The position numbers and the translations under genes are program-made. Of a DNA stretch of 64,000 bases, positions 19,192-28,639 are shown one piece after another. Under the pieces are notes generated by a model that worked only from the letters and a program-made list of their open reading frames with translations, had not been told where the DNA came from and made no database searches. Each line of letters opens with the position of its first letter. Position 1 is the stretch's first letter. The stretch is from Desulfobacula sp. (GTDB lineage Bacteria > Desulfobacterota > Desulfobacteria > Desulfobacterales > Desulfobacteraceae), in NCBI GenBank assembly GCA_018645325.1, contig JABGOU010000003.1:98045-162044 (forward strand). The letters run 5' to 3'.

Positions 19192-22100
19192 ATGAGTATG
19201 GAAACCCAAAGTTATACCCCTGATAATTCTATTAAAATTGTTACTGCAACATCTCTTTTTGACGGGCATGATGCAGCCATAAATATAATGAGAAGAATTT
19301 TGCAGGATTCCGGTGCTGAAGTGATCCATATCGGTCATAACAGGTCTGCAAAGGAAGTTGTGGATGCAGCCATTGAAGAAGATGCCCAGGGCATTGCCGT
19401 GTCCAGTTATCAGGGTGGGCACATTGAATATTTTAAGTATATGGTGGATCTTTTAAAAGAAAAAGGCGCATCGCATATTAAAATTTTCGGTGGCGGGGGC
19501 GGTGTGATCATTCCTCTGGAAATGGATGAGCTGCATGCCTATGGAGTGACAAGGATTTATTCTCCTGAAGATGGTTCAAAAATGGGGCTTCAGGGCATGA
19601 TCAATGACATGATGCAATCCATGGATGTTCCTTGTGTTGATTATAAAAACCTTAATTATGACAATCTTACCATTGGCAATAAATATGTGACGGCAAATTT
19701 TATTTCTGCAGTCCAGGAAGCCAAGGCCAATGACCTGGAAACATTTAAAAAAATAATTTTAAATATTAATAAGCTTGCAGATAAAAAAGATATACCAGTC
19801 ATAGGATTAACGGGGACGGGGGGGGCAGGCAAGTCCTCTTTAACGGATGAACTGGTTATCAGGATTTTAAGGGATCTTAAAGACATCAATATTGCCATTA
19901 TCTCTTGTGATCCTTCCAGACGGAAAACCGGCGGTGCTCTTTTAGGGGACAGGATCAGGATGAATTCCATTGAAACAGGCCGGGTTTATATGAGGTCCCT
20001 TGCAACCAGACGTTCCCAGACAGAGCTTCCAGAGGCGTTACCAGATGCCATAAGCGTGGTCAAGGCAGCAGGTTATGATATGGTGATTGTTGAAACAGCA
20101 GGTATAGGCCAGGGCGATTCAAGGGTGGTGGATCTTGTGGATATGTCCATCTATGTGATGACTGCGGAATTTGGTGCTCCTTCCCAGTTGGAAAAGATAG
20201 ACATGCTGGATTATGCGGATATAGTTGTAGTGAATAAATATGAGAAAAAAGGCAGTGAAGATGCCATAAGGGATGTCAGAAAACAGGTCCAGAGAAATCG
20301 CAAGGCATGGGATATGGATCCAAAGGAATTGCCCGTATATGGAACCATTGCCTCAAAATTTAATGATGATGGGATAACTGCTTTTTATCACGGGCTTTTA
20401 GACCTTATTTTTGAAAAGAAAAATATTAAATTTGAATCCACTATTGAAAGGACAGGCATAAAAGAATCTTCTTCAAAGACTATTATCATCCCGGGAGAGA
20501 GAACCCGATACCTTGCCGAGATCGCCGATTCAATCAGGCAATACCATGTAACGACAAAAGATCAGGCAAAAGCCGTGCGGAATCGATGGCATTTAATTGA
20601 GGCTTTAAAAACATTGGAAAACAGGGGTTTTGATCAATTACCCGAGGCTCTTGAAAAGTTTAAGGAGGCTGTTTCCGATGCAATGTCTTTTGTTGAGGAT
20701 GAAACAGATAAGACCATAAATGAATTCAATACCTGCAAAGCCATGTTTGAAAAAGATGAACTGGTGTATTATGTCAGGGGTAAGGAATTGAAAGTCCCCT
20801 TATACAGTAAATCTTTGTCCCATTCTAAAATATCTAAAATATCTCTCCCCCAGTTCATAGATCCGGCCCATCAGTATTCATGGATGAGAAAAGAAAATTT
20901 TGCTGGAAATTTTCCCTTCACAGCCGGGGTGTTCCCTTTAAAGAGGGCAGATGAAGATCCTACACGGATGTTTGCAGGAGAGGGCGGCCCCAAAGATACC
21001 AATAAGCGGTTCAAGCTTTTGTCACAAAGTTATCCTGCCAAACGATTGTCCACAGCTTTTGATTCAGTTACCCTTTACGGATTTGATCCAGATACCCGTC
21101 CGGATATCTACGGCAAGATAGGAACTTCTGGTGTGAGCATATGTACTTTAGATGATGTAAAAGTTCTTTATGGCGGGTTTGATCTCTGTGCTCCAAATAC
21201 TTCTGTATCAATGACCATTAACGGCCCTGCTCCCATGATGCTGGCCATGTTTATGAATACTGCCATTGACCAGCAGATGAAAATTTTTAAAGAGAAGAAT
21301 GACCGGGAACCGTCTAAAGAAGAAAAGGAATCAATCAAACAGTTTGCCCTTTCAAATGTGAGGGGAACTGTTCAGGCAGACATTTTAAAAGAAGACCAGG
21401 GACAGAATACCTGTATTTTTTCAATTGAGTTTGCCCTGAGAATGATGGGTGACATCCAGCAGTATTTTATAGATCATAAGGTCCAAAATTTTTATTCTGT
21501 TTCCATTTCAGGGTATCATATTGCAGAAGCCGGTGCCAATCCCATTACCCAGCTTGCCTTAACCCTGGCAAACGGGTTTACTTATGTGGAGTATTATCTT
21601 TCCCGGGGTATGGATATCGACACCTTTGCTCCCTCACTTTCCTTTTTCTTTTCCAATGGAATGGACCCTGAATATACAGTGATCGGAAGAGTGGCAAGAC
21701 GAATCTGGGCCGTGGCCATGAAATATAAATACAAGGGAAATGAAAAATCCCAGAAGCTTAAATATCATATCCAGACTTCGGGAAGATCTCTGCACAGCCA
21801 GGATATTCAGTTTAATGACATCAGAACAACTCTCCAGGGACTGTGCGCTATTTATGATAATTGTAACAGTCTTCATACCAATGCTTTTGATGAAGCCATA
21901 ACAACACCTTCTGCAGAATCGGTGCGGCGGGCTTTGGCAATCCAGTTGATTGTAAATAGGGAATGGGGTCTGGCCAAGAATGAAAATCCTATGCAGGGAA
22001 GTTTTATTGTTGATGAACTAACCGATCTTGTGGAGGAAGCAGTCCTGGTTGAATTTGAAAGAATTACGGAAAGAGGAGGTGTCCTTGGCGCAATGGAAAC

Positions 22101-22467
22101 AGGTTACCAGAGAGGCAAGATCCAGGAAGAATCCATTTACTATGAACAATTGAAACATTCAGGCAAACATCCCATTGTCGGTGTGAATACCTTTGAAGAC
22201 CCAGATGCGGATTATGCGGAAATGGCAAACCATCTGGAGCTTGCAAGGGCGACGGATGATCAGAAAGATGCCCAGCTTGAAAGATTGAACATATTTAAGC
22301 AAAAAAATACAGATAAATCCGGCCAGGCAATTGAAAAATTGAAAAAGGCTGCATTAAATGATGAAAATATGTTTGAAAGATTAATGGATACTGTAAAGGT
22401 TTGCAGTTTGGGAACCATTACCCATTCACTGTATGAGGTAGGCGGAAAATACAGACGAAACATGTAA
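19192..22467 (+). CDS. icmF: Fused B12-dependent acyl-CoA mutase with G-protein chaperone (IcmF type)
   Basis: A 1091-residue protein with the IcmF order. First comes a cobalamin-binding domain (TATSLFDGHDAAINIM, with the DxH base-off motif near residues 24-26). Next is a MeaB-like GTPase (Walker A GLTGTGGAGKSSL; SCDPSRRKTGGALLGDRIRMN). The mutase TIM barrel follows (PFTAGVFPLKRADEDPTRMFAGEG; YGGFDLCAPNTSVSMTINGPAPMM; RGTVQADILKEDQGQNTCIF). Known IcmF enzymes interconvert isobutyryl-CoA and n-butyryl-CoA, some acting on isovaleryl- or pivalyl-CoA. AAGGAG 5 bases before 19192 sets the start; ATG 19189 is too close. A thiolase follows after 19 bases. The exact acyl substrate is not settled by sequence reading. 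Confidence 0.88.
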   Translation: MSMETQSYTPDNSIKIVTATSLFDGHDAAINIMRRILQDSGAEVIHIGHNRSAKEVVDAAIEEDAQGIAVSSYQGGHIEYFKYMVDLLKEKGASHIKIFGGGGGVIIPLEMDELHAYGVTRIYSPEDGSKMGLQGMINDMMQSMDVPCVDYKNLNYDNLTIGNKYVTANFISAVQEAKANDLETFKKIILNINKLADKKDIPVIGLTGTGGAGKSSLTDELVIRILRDLKDINIAIISCDPSRRKTGGALLGDRIRMNSIETGRVYMRSLATRRSQTELPEALPDAISVVKAAGYDMVIVETAGIGQGDSRVVDLVDMSIYVMTAEFGAPSQLEKIDMLDYADIVVVNKYEKKGSEDAIRDVRKQVQRNRKAWDMDPKELPVYGTIASKFNDDGITAFYHGLLDLIFEKKNIKFESTIERTGIKESSSKTIIIPGERTRYLAEIADSIRQYHVTTKDQAKAVRNRWHLIEALKTLENRGFDQLPEALEKFKEAVSDAMSFVEDETDKTINEFNTCKAMFEKDELVYYVRGKELKVPLYSKSLSHSKISKISLPQFIDPAHQYSWMRKENFAGNFPFTAGVFPLKRADEDPTRMFAGEGGPKDTNKRFKLLSQSYPAKRLSTAFDSVTLYGFDPDTRPDIYGKIGTSGVSICTLDDVKVLYGGFDLCAPNTSVSMTINGPAPMMLAMFMNTAIDQQMKIFKEKNDREPSKEEKESIKQFALSNVRGTVQADILKEDQGQNTCIFSIEFALRMMGDIQQYFIDHKVQNFYSVSISGYHIAEAGANPITQLALTLANGFTYVEYYLSRGMDIDTFAPSLSFFFSNGMDPEYTVIGRVARRIWAVAMKYKYKGNEKSQKLKYHIQTSGRSLHSQDIQFNDIRTTLQGLCAIYDNCNSLHTNAFDEAITTPSAESVRRALAIQLIVNREWGLAKNENPMQGSFIVDELTDLVEEAVLVEFERITERGGVLGAMETGYQRGKIQEESIYYEQLKHSGKHPIVGVNTFEDPDADYAEMANHLELARATDDQKDAQLERLNIFKQKNTDKSGQAIEKLKKAALNDENMFERLMDTVKVCSLGTITHSLYEVGGKYRRNM

Positions 22468-22486
22468 AATATAAGGAGATATATAT

Positions 22487-23662
22487 ATGAATAAAGCAGT
22501 TATAGTGAGTGCCACGCGGACGGCTCTGGGGAGTTTTGGCGGAAGCTTAAGTAAAATTGGTGCAACTAACCTTGGAGCCCATGTGATAAGAGAGGCTATA
22601 ACAAGGGCGGGCATTGATGATAAAGAAGTAAATGAGTGTATCATGGGCATGGTTCTGCCATGCGGATATGGCCAGAATCCAGGAAAACTTGCCGCTGTTA
22701 AGGCGGGTCTGCCCTGGGAAGTTGAATCCATTACAATAAATAAAGTCTGCGGATCATCATTAAAAGCCGTGATGCTTGCGGCCCAGGCTATCCAGTGCGG
22801 AGATGCCGATGTAGTGGTTGCAGGCGGCATGGAAAATATGAGCATGGCACCATATTATATGGATAAGGCCCGCTGGGGTCTTCGCATGGGGCCGGGGAAA
22901 ATTGAGGATCACATGGTCCATGACGGTTTATGGGATGTGATAAATGATTTTCACATGGGTATTTCCAATGAGCTTTCCAGTGAAAAATGGGATGTATCAA
23001 GACAGGTTCAAGATGAGTTTGCAGCCGGGTCTTATAAAAGAGCCAATGCATCAATTGCCAAAGGAAGGTTTAAAGATGAAATCGTGCCTGTAAAAATTCC
23101 ACAGCGAAAAGGCGATCCAATAATTTTTGATACGGATGAATGCTGCAAAGAGACAAGTCTTGAACTTCTTTCAAAGATGAGACCGGCCTTTAAAAAAGAT
23201 GGTGTGGGAACTGCCGGTAATGCTTCCATTATCAGTGACGGCGCCTCAGCTTTAGTTGTCATGAGTGAAAATAAAGCAAAGGAGTTAGGGTGTGAAATCA
23301 TGGCCACAATCGGTTCCCAGTGTTCCTATGGCATTGATATGAAATATGTTTTAATGGCCCCGATTTTTGCCATTCCCAAGGTGTTGAAAAAGCAGGGACT
23401 GTCTATCTCAGATATTGATCTGTTTGAAATCAATGAAGCATTTGCAGGCAGCTCAGCAGGCATTAACAAGGTGCTTGATTTAGATCCGGAACGAGTAAAT
23501 GTTAATGGCGGCAGTGTTGCACTGGGTCATCCAATAGGTGCAAGCGGGGCCAGGGTTTTGACCACATTATTATATGAAATGAAAAAGCGTGATGTGAATA
23601 CAGGCCTTGCCTCTCTTTGTCTGGGAGGTGGAGAGGCTGTGGCCCTTGTCGTCAATCGGTGA
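22487..23662 (+). CDS. Acetyl-CoA C-acetyltransferase (thiolase)
   Basis: A 391-residue thiolase. The acyl-enzyme cysteine is in NKVCGSSLKAVMLAAQAI, the histidine in NGGSVALGHPIGASGAR and the second cysteine in LCLGGGEAVALVV. GVGTAGNASIISDGASAL is also present. The family usually has about 390 residues, so the gene is complete. AAGGAGA precedes the ATG, and it is co-directional with icmF. Likely role: thiolysis of acetoacetyl-CoA or a related 3-oxoacyl-CoA to acetyl-CoA, the last step after IcmF and dehydrogenation. Confidence 0.92.
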   Translation: MNKAVIVSATRTALGSFGGSLSKIGATNLGAHVIREAITRAGIDDKEVNECIMGMVLPCGYGQNPGKLAAVKAGLPWEVESITINKVCGSSLKAVMLAAQAIQCGDADVVVAGGMENMSMAPYYMDKARWGLRMGPGKIEDHMVHDGLWDVINDFHMGISNELSSEKWDVSRQVQDEFAAGSYKRANASIAKGRFKDEIVPVKIPQRKGDPIIFDTDECCKETSLELLSKMRPAFKKDGVGTAGNASIISDGASALVVMSENKAKELGCEIMATIGSQCSYGIDMKYVLMAPIFAIPKVLKKQGLSISDIDLFEINEAFAGSSAGINKVLDLDPERVNVNGGSVALGHPIGASGARVLTTLLYEMKKRDVNTGLASLCLGGGEAVALVVNR

Positions 23663-23690
23663 TGGTAATAATAAATATACAAGACAATTT

Positions 23691-23825
23691 GTAATTGTTC
23701 AGCCCGTTAAAAAAAGCTATCCCCAAAGCCCTGTCTGATGGATATTTGCAGGAGGTTAAGCGTTTAGCATCGAAACAAATATCTATCAAACAGGGCGGTT
23801 TCAAGTGTAAGAGCTGAATAATTAC
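23691..23825 (+). mobile_element. MITE copy 2 (IS66-type ends, 135 bp)
   Basis: Ends GTAATTGTTCAGC and GCTGAATAATTAC, flanked by the perfect 8-bp duplication GACAATTT (23683-23690 and 23826-23833). The internal palindrome is the same as in the other three copies. It is inserted between the thiolase and 3-hydroxyacyl-CoA dehydrogenase genes, splitting a likely operon, and its stem may affect read-through to the downstream gene. Confidence 0.88.
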
Positions 23826-23874
23826 GACAATTTTTATAAATAAAAAAACGTAAAAAAAATATTGAGGAGAGATA

Positions 23875-24726
23875 ATGGAAGTTAAAAAATTTGGTGTTAT
23901 AGGATCCGGTCAGATGGGTAATGGGATTGCACAGGTTGCAGCAGCCAGCGGCCTTGAAGTTTTGATGAGCGATATAAAAGAAGAATTTTGTGAAAAAGGT
24001 ATTGCCACCATATCAAAAAATCTTGACAGGATGGTTAAAAATGAAAAAATTTCCGAGGATACAAAAAAGACAATCCTTGGCAGAATTACAACTACCACTG
24101 ATTTAAAAGATATGGCATCTGTGGATTTTGTTGTTGAGGCAGCAGTGGAAAGAGAGGATTTAAAATTTAAAATTTTTGAAGACCTGGATAAAATATGCCC
24201 GCCCCAGGTTATTTTGTCCACCAACACCTCTTCCATACCCATAGGCAGGATTGCCGCCAGAACATCAAGACCAGATAAAGTGATCGGTATGCATTTTATG
24301 AATCCTGTACCTGTTATGAAACTTGTTGAAGTCATTAAAGGTCTTGCCACTTCAAAAGAGACTTTTGATATGACATGGAAACTGTGCGAAGACTTTGGAA
24401 AAACCCCGGCAGAAGCCAATGATTTTCCAGGCTTTATAGCCAACAGGATCTTGATGCCCATGATCAATGAGGCTGTCTTCTGCCTCTACCAGAGCGTGGG
24501 AAAACCCGAAGATATCGATACGGTGATGAAACTTGGTGCCAACCATCCAATGGGTCCCCTTGCGTTGGCAGACCTTATCGGGCTTGATACCTGTCTTGCC
24601 ATCATGGAGACATTGTATGATGGGTTTAAAGATTCTAAATACAGACCCTGTCCTCTTTTGAGAAAATATGTTGAAGCCGGCTGGCTGGGAAGAAAATCTG
24701 GAAAAGGATTTTACGACTACAAATAG
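23875..24726 (+). CDS. 3-hydroxybutyryl-CoA (3-hydroxyacyl-CoA) dehydrogenase
   Basis: A 283-residue protein of the short, monofunctional type. The NAD-binding start is FGVIGSGQMGNGIAQVAAASGLEVLMSD. The active-site block is MHFMNPVPVMKLVEVIKG with the catalytic His, then FPGFIANRILMPMINEAVFCL and the C-terminal domain ending GWLGRKSGKGFYDYK. It oxidises (S)-3-hydroxybutyryl-CoA to acetoacetyl-CoA with NAD. GAGGAGA lies just before the ATG. It is downstream of icmF and thiolase, and a MITE sits in the gap. Complete and typical. Confidence 0.92.
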   Translation: MEVKKFGVIGSGQMGNGIAQVAAASGLEVLMSDIKEEFCEKGIATISKNLDRMVKNEKISEDTKKTILGRITTTTDLKDMASVDFVVEAAVEREDLKFKIFEDLDKICPPQVILSTNTSSIPIGRIAARTSRPDKVIGMHFMNPVPVMKLVEVIKGLATSKETFDMTWKLCEDFGKTPAEANDFPGFIANRILMPMINEAVFCLYQSVGKPEDIDTVMKLGANHPMGPLALADLIGLDTCLAIMETLYDGFKDSKYRPCPLLRKYVEAGWLGRKSGKGFYDYK

Positions 24727-24732
24727 TAGTTT

Positions 24733-24786
24733 GGGGTCAGGCTTTCCTTATTGCCTCAATAACGACAATAAGGAAAGCCTGACCCC
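24733..24786. repeat. REP-like perfect palindrome
   Basis: Two perfect 21-base arms (24733-24753 and 24766-24786, beginning GGGGTCAGG and ending CCTGACCCC) enclose a 12-base loop. GACCCCATTTGAT is then repeated at 24781 and 24794 with a further CCCC/GGGG stem. The GGGGTCAGGC core is reminiscent of palindromes associated with Y1 REP transposases in many genomes. Here it occurs once, directly after the dehydrogenase stop, and could also serve as a transcript end. Confidence 0.6.
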
Positions 24787-24819
24787 ATTTGATGACCCCA
24801 TTTGATGGGGAAAAAGATT

Positions 24820-25398
24820 ATGGAATATGGCCGGAGCACGCCTGAGGAAGAATTAAAATCACGAATTGCCAACCTGCAGAAAAGACTTGGGAAAACAAAA
24901 GTTGACGGGGTTCTGATTTTACAGAAAGCTGATCTCTTTTACTATTCAGGAACTGCCCAGCAGGGGTGGCTTTATATCCCTGAATCAGGAGAACCCCTGC
25001 TGATGATTTTTAAGGATTATCAGCGGGCCAGACAAGAATCAGGAATAGACAGGGTTGTCAGTATTATAAGCCCTAAAGAAATCCCTGAAACCATTTTATC
25101 ATCTGGTTATGAGATGCCAAAAAATCTGGGCCTTGAAATGGATGTTCTTTCTGCCAACCAATATATTTTATTTCAAGATATATTTTCTCCTGCCAGGATT
25201 ATTGATATTTCTTTGCAGATCAGGATGCAGCGTGCTGTTAAATCTAAGTATGAAATCATTTTGATGCGCCAGACGTCGCATATGGCGGATAAAGTTGCAG
25301 CCAAGGTACAAGACATCATCGAACCTGGAATGAGCGAGATTGAGTTTGCAGGATTATTGGAAGCCCACGCCAGGAGCCTTGGCCACCAGGATTGGTAA
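24820..25398 (+). pseudogene. Truncated M24-family (Xaa-Pro aminopeptidase-like) protein
   Basis: About 190 residues remain. The creatinase-type N-terminal domain is complete (RIANLQKRLGKTKVDGVLIL, DLFYYSGTAQQGWLYIPESG). Then IRMQRAVKSKYEIILMRQTSHMADKVAAKVQ and EPGMSEIEFAGLLEAHARSLGHQDW start the pita-bread catalytic domain, and the frame stops. The metal-binding Asp, His and Glu residues of M24 peptidases, which lie further on, are missing, and no continuation is seen before the opposite-strand gene at 25460. A deletion remnant is the simplest explanation. A standalone N-terminal domain protein is less likely. Confidence 0.7.
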
Positions 25399-25459
25399 CA
25401 GATAATGGTCTTGAATCCCTGACAAACTATAGTGATAAAATTACAATATTATAACGGGT

Positions 25460-26362
25460 TTAGCGCCCATATTTATTATCAAATGAGTTCCAGAAGCTTC
25501 TGTCTTTTTCCCTCCATCCTTTGCCGAATGATTTGTCAAAGAAGGGTTTCAGATTGGAAAACCAGGCGCCATAACCCTGTTTGCCTTCTATCCGGGCTCT
25601 GATGACATCGGCAACATGATCGGCAAGATTAGCAAGAAAATCTTTGGGAACATAGGAGTCCGCACCTTTTTGAATGGATTCCTTTAAATTTTCAGAGGTC
25701 AGGGCATGGGCAGTCAACATTATTGCGGGAATATTTTTTTTCCGGGCAAGCTCAAGCACATCATAACCGGAAACCCCCATAATATCCAGAATCGCTATAT
25801 CATATGTGTTGTTTTCAAGAAGTCTTTTAGCTTCATCAAAACTGGCTGCAGTATCAAGAGAGCACATGTCCAATAATTCTTCAACTGTTTCCAGAATATC
25901 AGGCTCATCATCAACCACCAGGATTCGCCGGTCTTTTAAAAGATCATTTGTTTTAATCTTATTTAGATCAAACTTGGCAGTGGTGACGGGGCAGGGTGCT
26001 TTAAGGATAACATATCGGGATGTTGATCCCAGGATAGCTTTTTGAGCTTTTGATTTTTTACGTATTCCCAGAAAGATGTGATCAATTTTATTTTCTTCGG
26101 CAAATTGAACAAGATCTTCACCGGGAGAAAGTCCTCTGACGCTTTGTTGCGTCTCGCACTGCACACCTGAATTTTTCATGAGTTTTTTAGCAAAGGCAAG
26201 GTTTTCTTCCGCTTTAATAATATCAGACTGTTTTTCAGAAGCCCCACCTTCCATAGAGGCGATTACATAAACAAAAGCATTATTTGTTTTGGCATAATCT
26301 CTAGCAAGGGATAAAGCCAGCCTTCCAACTTCTCCACCATCATATCCAACCAGTATTTTCAT
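25460..26362 (-). CDS. Universal stress protein fused to a response-regulator receiver domain
   Basis: A 300-residue protein. Residues 1-130 form a UspA domain (MKILVGYDGGEVGRLALSLARDY; the usual nucleotide loop is seen as GSTSRYVILKAPCPV). Residues about 143-262 form a receiver domain with RILVVDDEPDILE, phospho-acceptor Asp in AILDIMGVSG, Thr in IMLTAHA and Lys in SYVPKD. A basic and aromatic tail follows (WFSNLKPFFDKSFGKGWREKDRSFW). There is no DNA-binding domain. It is the last gene of the branched-chain ABC operon, 22 bases after livF, with AGGAGT upstream. It may tune transport or metabolism by protein contact. Confidence 0.82.
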   Translation of the reverse strand: MKILVGYDGGEVGRLALSLARDYAKTNNAFVYVIASMEGGASEKQSDIIKAEENLAFAKKLMKNSGVQCETQQSVRGLSPGEDLVQFAEENKIDHIFLGIRKKSKAQKAILGSTSRYVILKAPCPVTTAKFDLNKIKTNDLLKDRRILVVDDEPDILETVEELLDMCSLDTAASFDEAKRLLENNTYDIAILDIMGVSGYDVLELARKKNIPAIMLTAHALTSENLKESIQKGADSYVPKDFLANLADHVADVIRARIEGKQGYGAWFSNLKPFFDKSFGKGWREKDRSFWNSFDNKYGR

Positions 26363-26384
26363 AATGAACTCCTAAAATTACAGT

Positions 26385-27191
26385 CTACATCCATCGTTTG
26401 CGTCTTTTATAAGACTTTACATCTTTGAAAGATTTTCTCCCGCCGCCTTTGGTAATCCCCATATAAAACTCTTTTACATCCGGATTGTCCTGAAGTTCTT
26501 TGGACGGGCCTTCCAGAACAATTTTACCCGATTCCATTATATAGGCATAATCTGATACAGCCAAGGCAACTTTTGCATTTTGCTCCACAACCAGAATTGT
26601 AGTTTCAAGTTCCTTGTTAATTCTTTGAATATTTTCAAATATTTCTTTTACAAGTATGGGTGCAAGTCCAAGAGATGGCTCGTCCAGCATCAGCATTTGG
26701 GGAGCTGCCATCAAAGCTCTTGCAATGGCAATCATCTGCTGTTCCCCACCGGAACTGTATCCTGCCATCCTGTTGGTGACCTTTGAAAGCCTTGGAAAAT
26801 GCTTGTACATCAGTTCGTTGTCGGAGCGGATATTTTTTGATCCGTCTTTTCTGGTAATGGAACCCACTAATATATTTTCATTCACTGTAAGATGCTTAAA
26901 TACCCTTCTGCCCTCAGGCACCATTACAGCTCCAAGTTTAACAATTTGTGTTCCCAGAAGATGAGTCGTATCTGTACCGTTAAATTTAATATAACCTTCC
27001 TTAGTTGCCCCGTTTTCAGGTTTCAGCAGGCCACTGATAGCTCTCAGGGTGGTTGTTTTGCCGGCACCATTTGTTCCAAGCAAAGCAACAATACCTCCCT
27101 TGGGAACGTTAAGGCTGACACCACGCAGGACCTGAATGATGTCATTATAGACAACCTCAATATTATTGACTTCAAGCAGATTTTTTTCCAT
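26385..27191 (-). CDS. livF: Branched-chain amino acid-type ABC transporter ATPase (LivF)
   Basis: A 268-residue ATPase. Walker A is LLGTNGAGKTTTLRAISGLL, then VMVPEGRRVFKHLTVNENI (LivF type), signature YSSGGEQQMIAIARAL, Walker B MLMLDEPSLGLAP and H-loop-like VVEQNAK. A basic tail, GGGRKSFKDVKSYKRRKRWM, extends beyond the usual LivF end. ATG 27191 is preferred over a GTG two codons upstream. It belongs to the minus-strand operon livG, acyl-CoA ligase, livH, livM, livK, livF, usp-rec. Confidence 0.9.
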   Translation of the reverse strand: MEKNLLEVNNIEVVYNDIIQVLRGVSLNVPKGGIVALLGTNGAGKTTTLRAISGLLKPENGATKEGYIKFNGTDTTHLLGTQIVKLGAVMVPEGRRVFKHLTVNENILVGSITRKDGSKNIRSDNELMYKHFPRLSKVTNRMAGYSSGGEQQMIAIARALMAAPQMLMLDEPSLGLAPILVKEIFENIQRINKELETTILVVEQNAKVALAVSDYAYIMESGKIVLEGPSKELQDNPDVKEFYMGITKGGGRKSFKDVKSYKRRKRWM

Positions 27192-27229
27192 ATGCACTTT
27201 CTTTTTTGTTTTTGGCTTTATTTTTGGGG

Positions 27230-27279
27230 TTAACTTACCGAAAACCTGATTTGTCTTTATCTGATTTCCGGTAAGTTAA
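27230..27279. promoter_or_regulatory. Inverted repeat between livK and livF
   Basis: TTAACTTACCG (27230-27240) and CGGTAAGTTAA (27269-27279) form an 11-bp stem around a 28-base loop in the 158-base gap after the binding-protein gene. On the minus strand T-rich sequence follows. It may be a partial terminator or an mRNA-stabilising structure that raises livK expression relative to livF. Confidence 0.4.
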
Positions 27280-27349
27280 GGTTCAGCTTGTTCAAGGGAT
27301 TCTTTTTATTGGATTCATTAAAATTAATCCCTTTCTAAATTAAAATACT

Positions 27350-28576
27350 TTATTGGATTTTTCCCATGAATGCAGACTGTAAAGGAACTCCAACTTTTTT
27401 GAATGCACCACCATTTACAGTGTATATCTGAAGCATATCAACTCCTGCATGATCAGTGGGTGAATAGGTCACAGGTCCAACAGTTGTATAGGGATGATAT
27501 GCATTGGCACCATTCATTCCATTTAGTATTTTATGAAGGTTTGCTTTGTTTACTTTAAGACCGGCAGCTTTTGCTCTTCTAATAGCCTCAGTTGCAACCT
27601 GAGCAACCATGATGCCGTTGGCATAGTTGTGTGAGTTGGCTGCTTTGTCATCACGCCCATATAATTTTGCAAGGGCAAGCTGTTGTTTGGTTCCGTCCGT
27701 ATCTTCAGATGTCAGGTTGTAGGAACATACCCAGAAGTAACCCTCAGAAGCAGCTCCGGCAAGAGCAATAAGATCATTGCCGCCTGTGTAGTGAGCTCCA
27801 AGGAAAGTCAGTTTGCCCTCTTCACCAAATGAACTTGCAGAGAGTCCAAGACGCTGTGCATCTTTAAGCATGGTTGCAACGGGTGACTGAATAGTCTGGC
27901 TGATCACATATTGAACTCCCTTGCTCATGAGGCGTTTCAGCATTGCAGTATTATCAAGATCTTTTCCATGTTCAACAACTTCAACAATCTCAATATTGAG
28001 GCCGGCTTTTACAGCAGCCTGGGTATCTGCAAGGGGTCCACGGCCAAAGGCAGAAGGATGGAGGAAAAGAGCAACTTTTGGGGTGCCCCCGCCTTTATGA
28101 TTGTTTGCAACATATTCGCTCATAACTATGACTTGCTCTGAATAAGATGCAACAGGCAAAAAGATATAATTTGAATTCTCAAGATTTCCACGGTGAAATG
28201 AAGCAGGAATTACAGCAATTTTTTCTTCTTCAAAATCTTTTTTTAATCCCAGGGTGCTGCCTGTGGAATAATTCAGATAAAGAACGATTCCCTGATCCAG
28301 GTAATCTTCGAAATTTCTTTTAGTAATGTCGGTTTTATACTGATCATCTCTGATAGTACAGTCAATTTTGTCATCGCCTAAAATTTTTGTTTCATTTGCA
28401 AATTTAAAATAATCTTCAACACCTTTGGAATAAGGGTTGCCGGCATCAGATGTTGGACCGGTAATGGCAAGGGATAAACCAAGTTTGTAAACTTTCCCGC
28501 CCGCATTTACAGATGAAGTAAATGCAAACATAACGACAAGAACCAGCAATGCAGTAAAAATTTTGTTGCTTTTCAT
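27350..28576 (-). CDS. livK: Branched-chain-type ABC transporter substrate-binding protein (LivK family)
   Basis: A 408-residue protein. The signal peptide MKSNKIFTALLVLVVMFAFT ends SVNAG. The type I periplasmic fold follows (YKLGLSLAITGPTSDAGNPYSKGVEDYFKFANE; PKVALFLHPSAFGRGPL; TFLGAHYTGGNDLIALAGAASEGYFWV). AAGGAG lies before the ATG. The LivK-like group also binds aliphatic and aromatic acids. Because an acyl-CoA ligase sits inside this operon, the ligand may be a carboxylic acid rather than an amino acid. Confidence 0.88.
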   Translation of the reverse strand: MKSNKIFTALLVLVVMFAFTSSVNAGGKVYKLGLSLAITGPTSDAGNPYSKGVEDYFKFANETKILGDDKIDCTIRDDQYKTDITKRNFEDYLDQGIVLYLNYSTGSTLGLKKDFEEEKIAVIPASFHRGNLENSNYIFLPVASYSEQVIVMSEYVANNHKGGGTPKVALFLHPSAFGRGPLADTQAAVKAGLNIEIVEVVEHGKDLDNTAMLKRLMSKGVQYVISQTIQSPVATMLKDAQRLGLSASSFGEEGKLTFLGAHYTGGNDLIALAGAASEGYFWVCSYNLTSEDTDGTKQQLALAKLYGRDDKAANSHNYANGIMVAQVATEAIRRAKAAGLKVNKANLHKILNGMNGANAYHPYTTVGPVTYSPTDHAGVDMLQIYTVNGGAFKKVGVPLQSAFMGKIQ

Positions 28577-28639
28577 GTTTCTTCTCCTTCTTGGGTTTAG
28601 TGAGTAACTAAAAAAAATATATGTAAAGGTGTGACAGTT

